Below are positions 5,722 through 6,436 of a DNA stretch of 6,436 nucleotides, in pieces. The notes under the pieces are model-generated. The model was not told where the DNA came from. It did no database searches and worked only from the letters and a program-made list of their open reading frames with translations. Source of the DNA: Candidatus Coliplasma caballi. GTDB taxonomy: Bacteria; Bacillota; Clostridia; Oscillospirales; CAG-382. The position numbers and the translations under genes are program-made. Position 1 is the first letter of the stretch, and every line of letters starts with the position of its first letter. The stretch is taken from contig JAGHTH010000122.1 of assembly GCA_018065365.1 (NCBI GenBank), positions 1 through 6,436 on the forward strand, in the 5' to 3' direction.

Positions 5722-5752
5722 GCAAACGTTTTGCGATTTTCGGCGGTATAAT
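5722..5752 (+). promoter_or_regulatory. Promoter region of the small heat-shock gene (-10 box with palindrome in place of -35)
   Basis: A perfect TATAAT lies at 5747-5752, but the expected -35 position (about 5723-5730) has no TTGACA-like hexamer. It is occupied by the inverted repeat GCAAA-CGT-TTTGC (5722-5734). The promoter may need an activator or use non-standard contacts. The CIRCE element ends 49 bp before the -10, farther upstream than in most HrcA-controlled promoters. Confidence 0.55.
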
Positions 5753-5910
5753 AAGGGCGTGAAAAGGAAAGAGAAAGCGAAATTCAAGCAAGGTCGAAAG
5801 GAGAGTGCCAAATCATGACGTAAGCAAAACGGAACGAAAAAACGCGAAAAACCACGGTCGGAAGACCACCGAAAACACGACGAAAAATTGTATGGAAAAG
5901 GGGTATAAAT
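5753..5910 (+). other. Purine-rich leader of the small heat-shock gene with internal ribosome binding site and ATG-ACG-TAA mini-ORF
   Basis: The leader is about 150 nt and A/G-rich. AAAGGAG (5797-5803) is a good ribosome binding site, followed after 11 nt by ATG ACG TAA (5815-5823), a two-codon frame. A GTG at 5805 opens a 37-codon frame ending at 5918, inside the next gene, but it sits only 1 nt from the AAAGGAG and its Lys/Asn/Thr-rich product looks like chance. A small GGTC-GGAA-GACC hairpin with a GNRA-type loop is at 5856-5867. I saw no clear ROSE or four-U thermometer pairing with the AAAAGGGG ribosome binding site at 5896-5903. Confidence 0.4.
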
Positions 5911-6375
5911 ATGTTTGAGATCAGACCTTACAGAAGAAACGAAAGAGGGAACTTTTACGATCCGTTCAGAGAAATGGAAGCGCTGGAAAGAGCGTTCTTC
6001 GGACGTCCGCTTATGACGTTCGACGAGCCGACTTTCCGCAGAGAGCGGACGTTCCGCACGGACGTGAAGGACAACGGCGACGCGTATCTGCTTGAAGCGG
6101 ATCTGCCGGGCTTCGACAAAAAGGACATCGCGCTCGACCTGAACGGCGACACGCTGACCATTCGCGCGGAGCGGCATTCCGAGTCCGAAAATGAGGACGG
6201 GAAAGGGAACTACCTCCGTGTCGAGCGTTCCTACGGAAAGTTCATGCGCTCCTACGACGTGTCCGGCGTGGATACGGCGGGGATCAAGGCGAAGTACGAG
6301 AACGGCGTTCTGACGCTGACGCTGCCGAAATTGCAGGAAGCGCTGCCGAAGACCACGCAGATCGCGATCGAATGA
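5911..6375 (+). CDS. Small heat-shock protein, Hsp20/alpha-crystallin family
   Basis: This is an ATP-independent cytoplasmic holdase that binds unfolding proteins in large oligomers and hands them to DnaK/GroEL. The 154-residue length is typical. A short N-terminal arm (1-48, with YDPFREMEAL as in many bacterial Hsp20s) precedes the alpha-crystallin domain (about 49-140). The domain includes EADLPGF (62-68), the ERSYGKFMRSYDV strand region (105-117) and the signature NGVLTLTLPK (131-140). The C-terminal tail ends in the I-x-I motif I151-A-I153 used for oligomer contacts. AAAAGGGG (5896-5903) precedes the ATG by 7 nt. CIRCE upstream implies HrcA-controlled heat induction. No chaperone neighbour is visible, and the operon may or may not continue beyond the window. 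Confidence 0.96.
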   Translation: MFEIRPYRRNERGNFYDPFREMEALERAFFGRPLMTFDEPTFRRERTFRTDVKDNGDAYLLEADLPGFDKKDIALDLNGDTLTIRAERHSESENEDGKGNYLRVERSYGKFMRSYDVSGVDTAGIKAKYENGVLTLTLPKLQEALPKTTQIAIE

Positions 6376-6436
6376 TCGAAATGGCGGGGAAATTTGCAAA
6401 AACGTAAATTCGCAGGGAAAACCCGGGGATAAACGG
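6376..6436. other. Right-edge non-coding stretch
   Basis: Only 61 bases follow the small heat-shock gene. I see no ribosome binding site, start codon with a plausible frame, or convincing terminator. The AATTT/AAATT pair around 6391-6410 is too weak and lacks a T-run. Confidence 0.5.

Noticed and set aside
5753..5910. RNA thermometer (ROSE or four-U) in the hsp20 leader
   Set aside because: I could not find a U-rich or C-rich partner that pairs with the AAAAGGGG ribosome binding site. The leader is mostly purine.
5686..6399. Minus-strand open frame covering the hsp20 gene and its promoter
   Set aside because: It crosses the CIRCE arm, the -10 box and the whole alpha-crystallin coding sequence in reverse, and has no family features.

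Overview
The window reads as a chromosomal piece of a Gram-positive, Clostridia-like anaerobe. This is inferred from near-consensus TTGACA/TATAAT promoters with 17-bp spacers, strong AGGAG-type ribosome binding sites, a CIRCE heat-shock operator, a Gram-positive-style lipoprotein, and RuvC as the Holliday-junction resolvase (Bacilli generally use RecU instead). Coding DNA is GC-rich and the intergenic DNA is A/T-rich. I cannot name the genus. I found no previously undescribed system here. The genes belong to known families, and the points of interest are regulatory details, one broken reading frame, one unusual kinase and one probable dispersed repeat.

Positions 1-1271 (minus strand) hold the Holliday-junction genes ruvC and then ruvA. 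ruvA runs off the left edge and lacks its C-terminus; ruvB is presumably beyond the edge. The 273-bp gap between them is filled with stacked hairpins and looks like a mobile or dispersed intergenic repeat. Positions 1272-1517 are a divergent promoter region: one consensus promoter drives ruvC leftward and another drives the next gene rightward, with A/T tracts between.

Positions 1518-3001 encode a secreted lipoprotein of the extracellular solute-binding type, probably a sugar-binding component of an ABC importer. Its last 44 codons are displaced into the -1 frame by an apparent one-base loss near 2867. Positions 3083-5603 are a two-gene operon with its own promoter: nagA (N-acetylglucosamine-6-phosphate deacetylase), overlapping by 11 nt with a ROK-type sugar kinase that carries an extra N-terminal region. 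Together they suggest amino-sugar use: the binding protein may capture a sugar, the kinase phosphorylates it and NagA deacetylates it to glucosamine-6-phosphate. No permease or nagB is in view. A strong intrinsic terminator closes the operon at 5630-5657.

Positions 5671-6375 are a heat-shock unit: a CIRCE operator (HrcA site), a -10 box, a leader of about 150 nt, and a small heat-shock protein gene of the Hsp20 family. The last 61 bases show nothing I can support.
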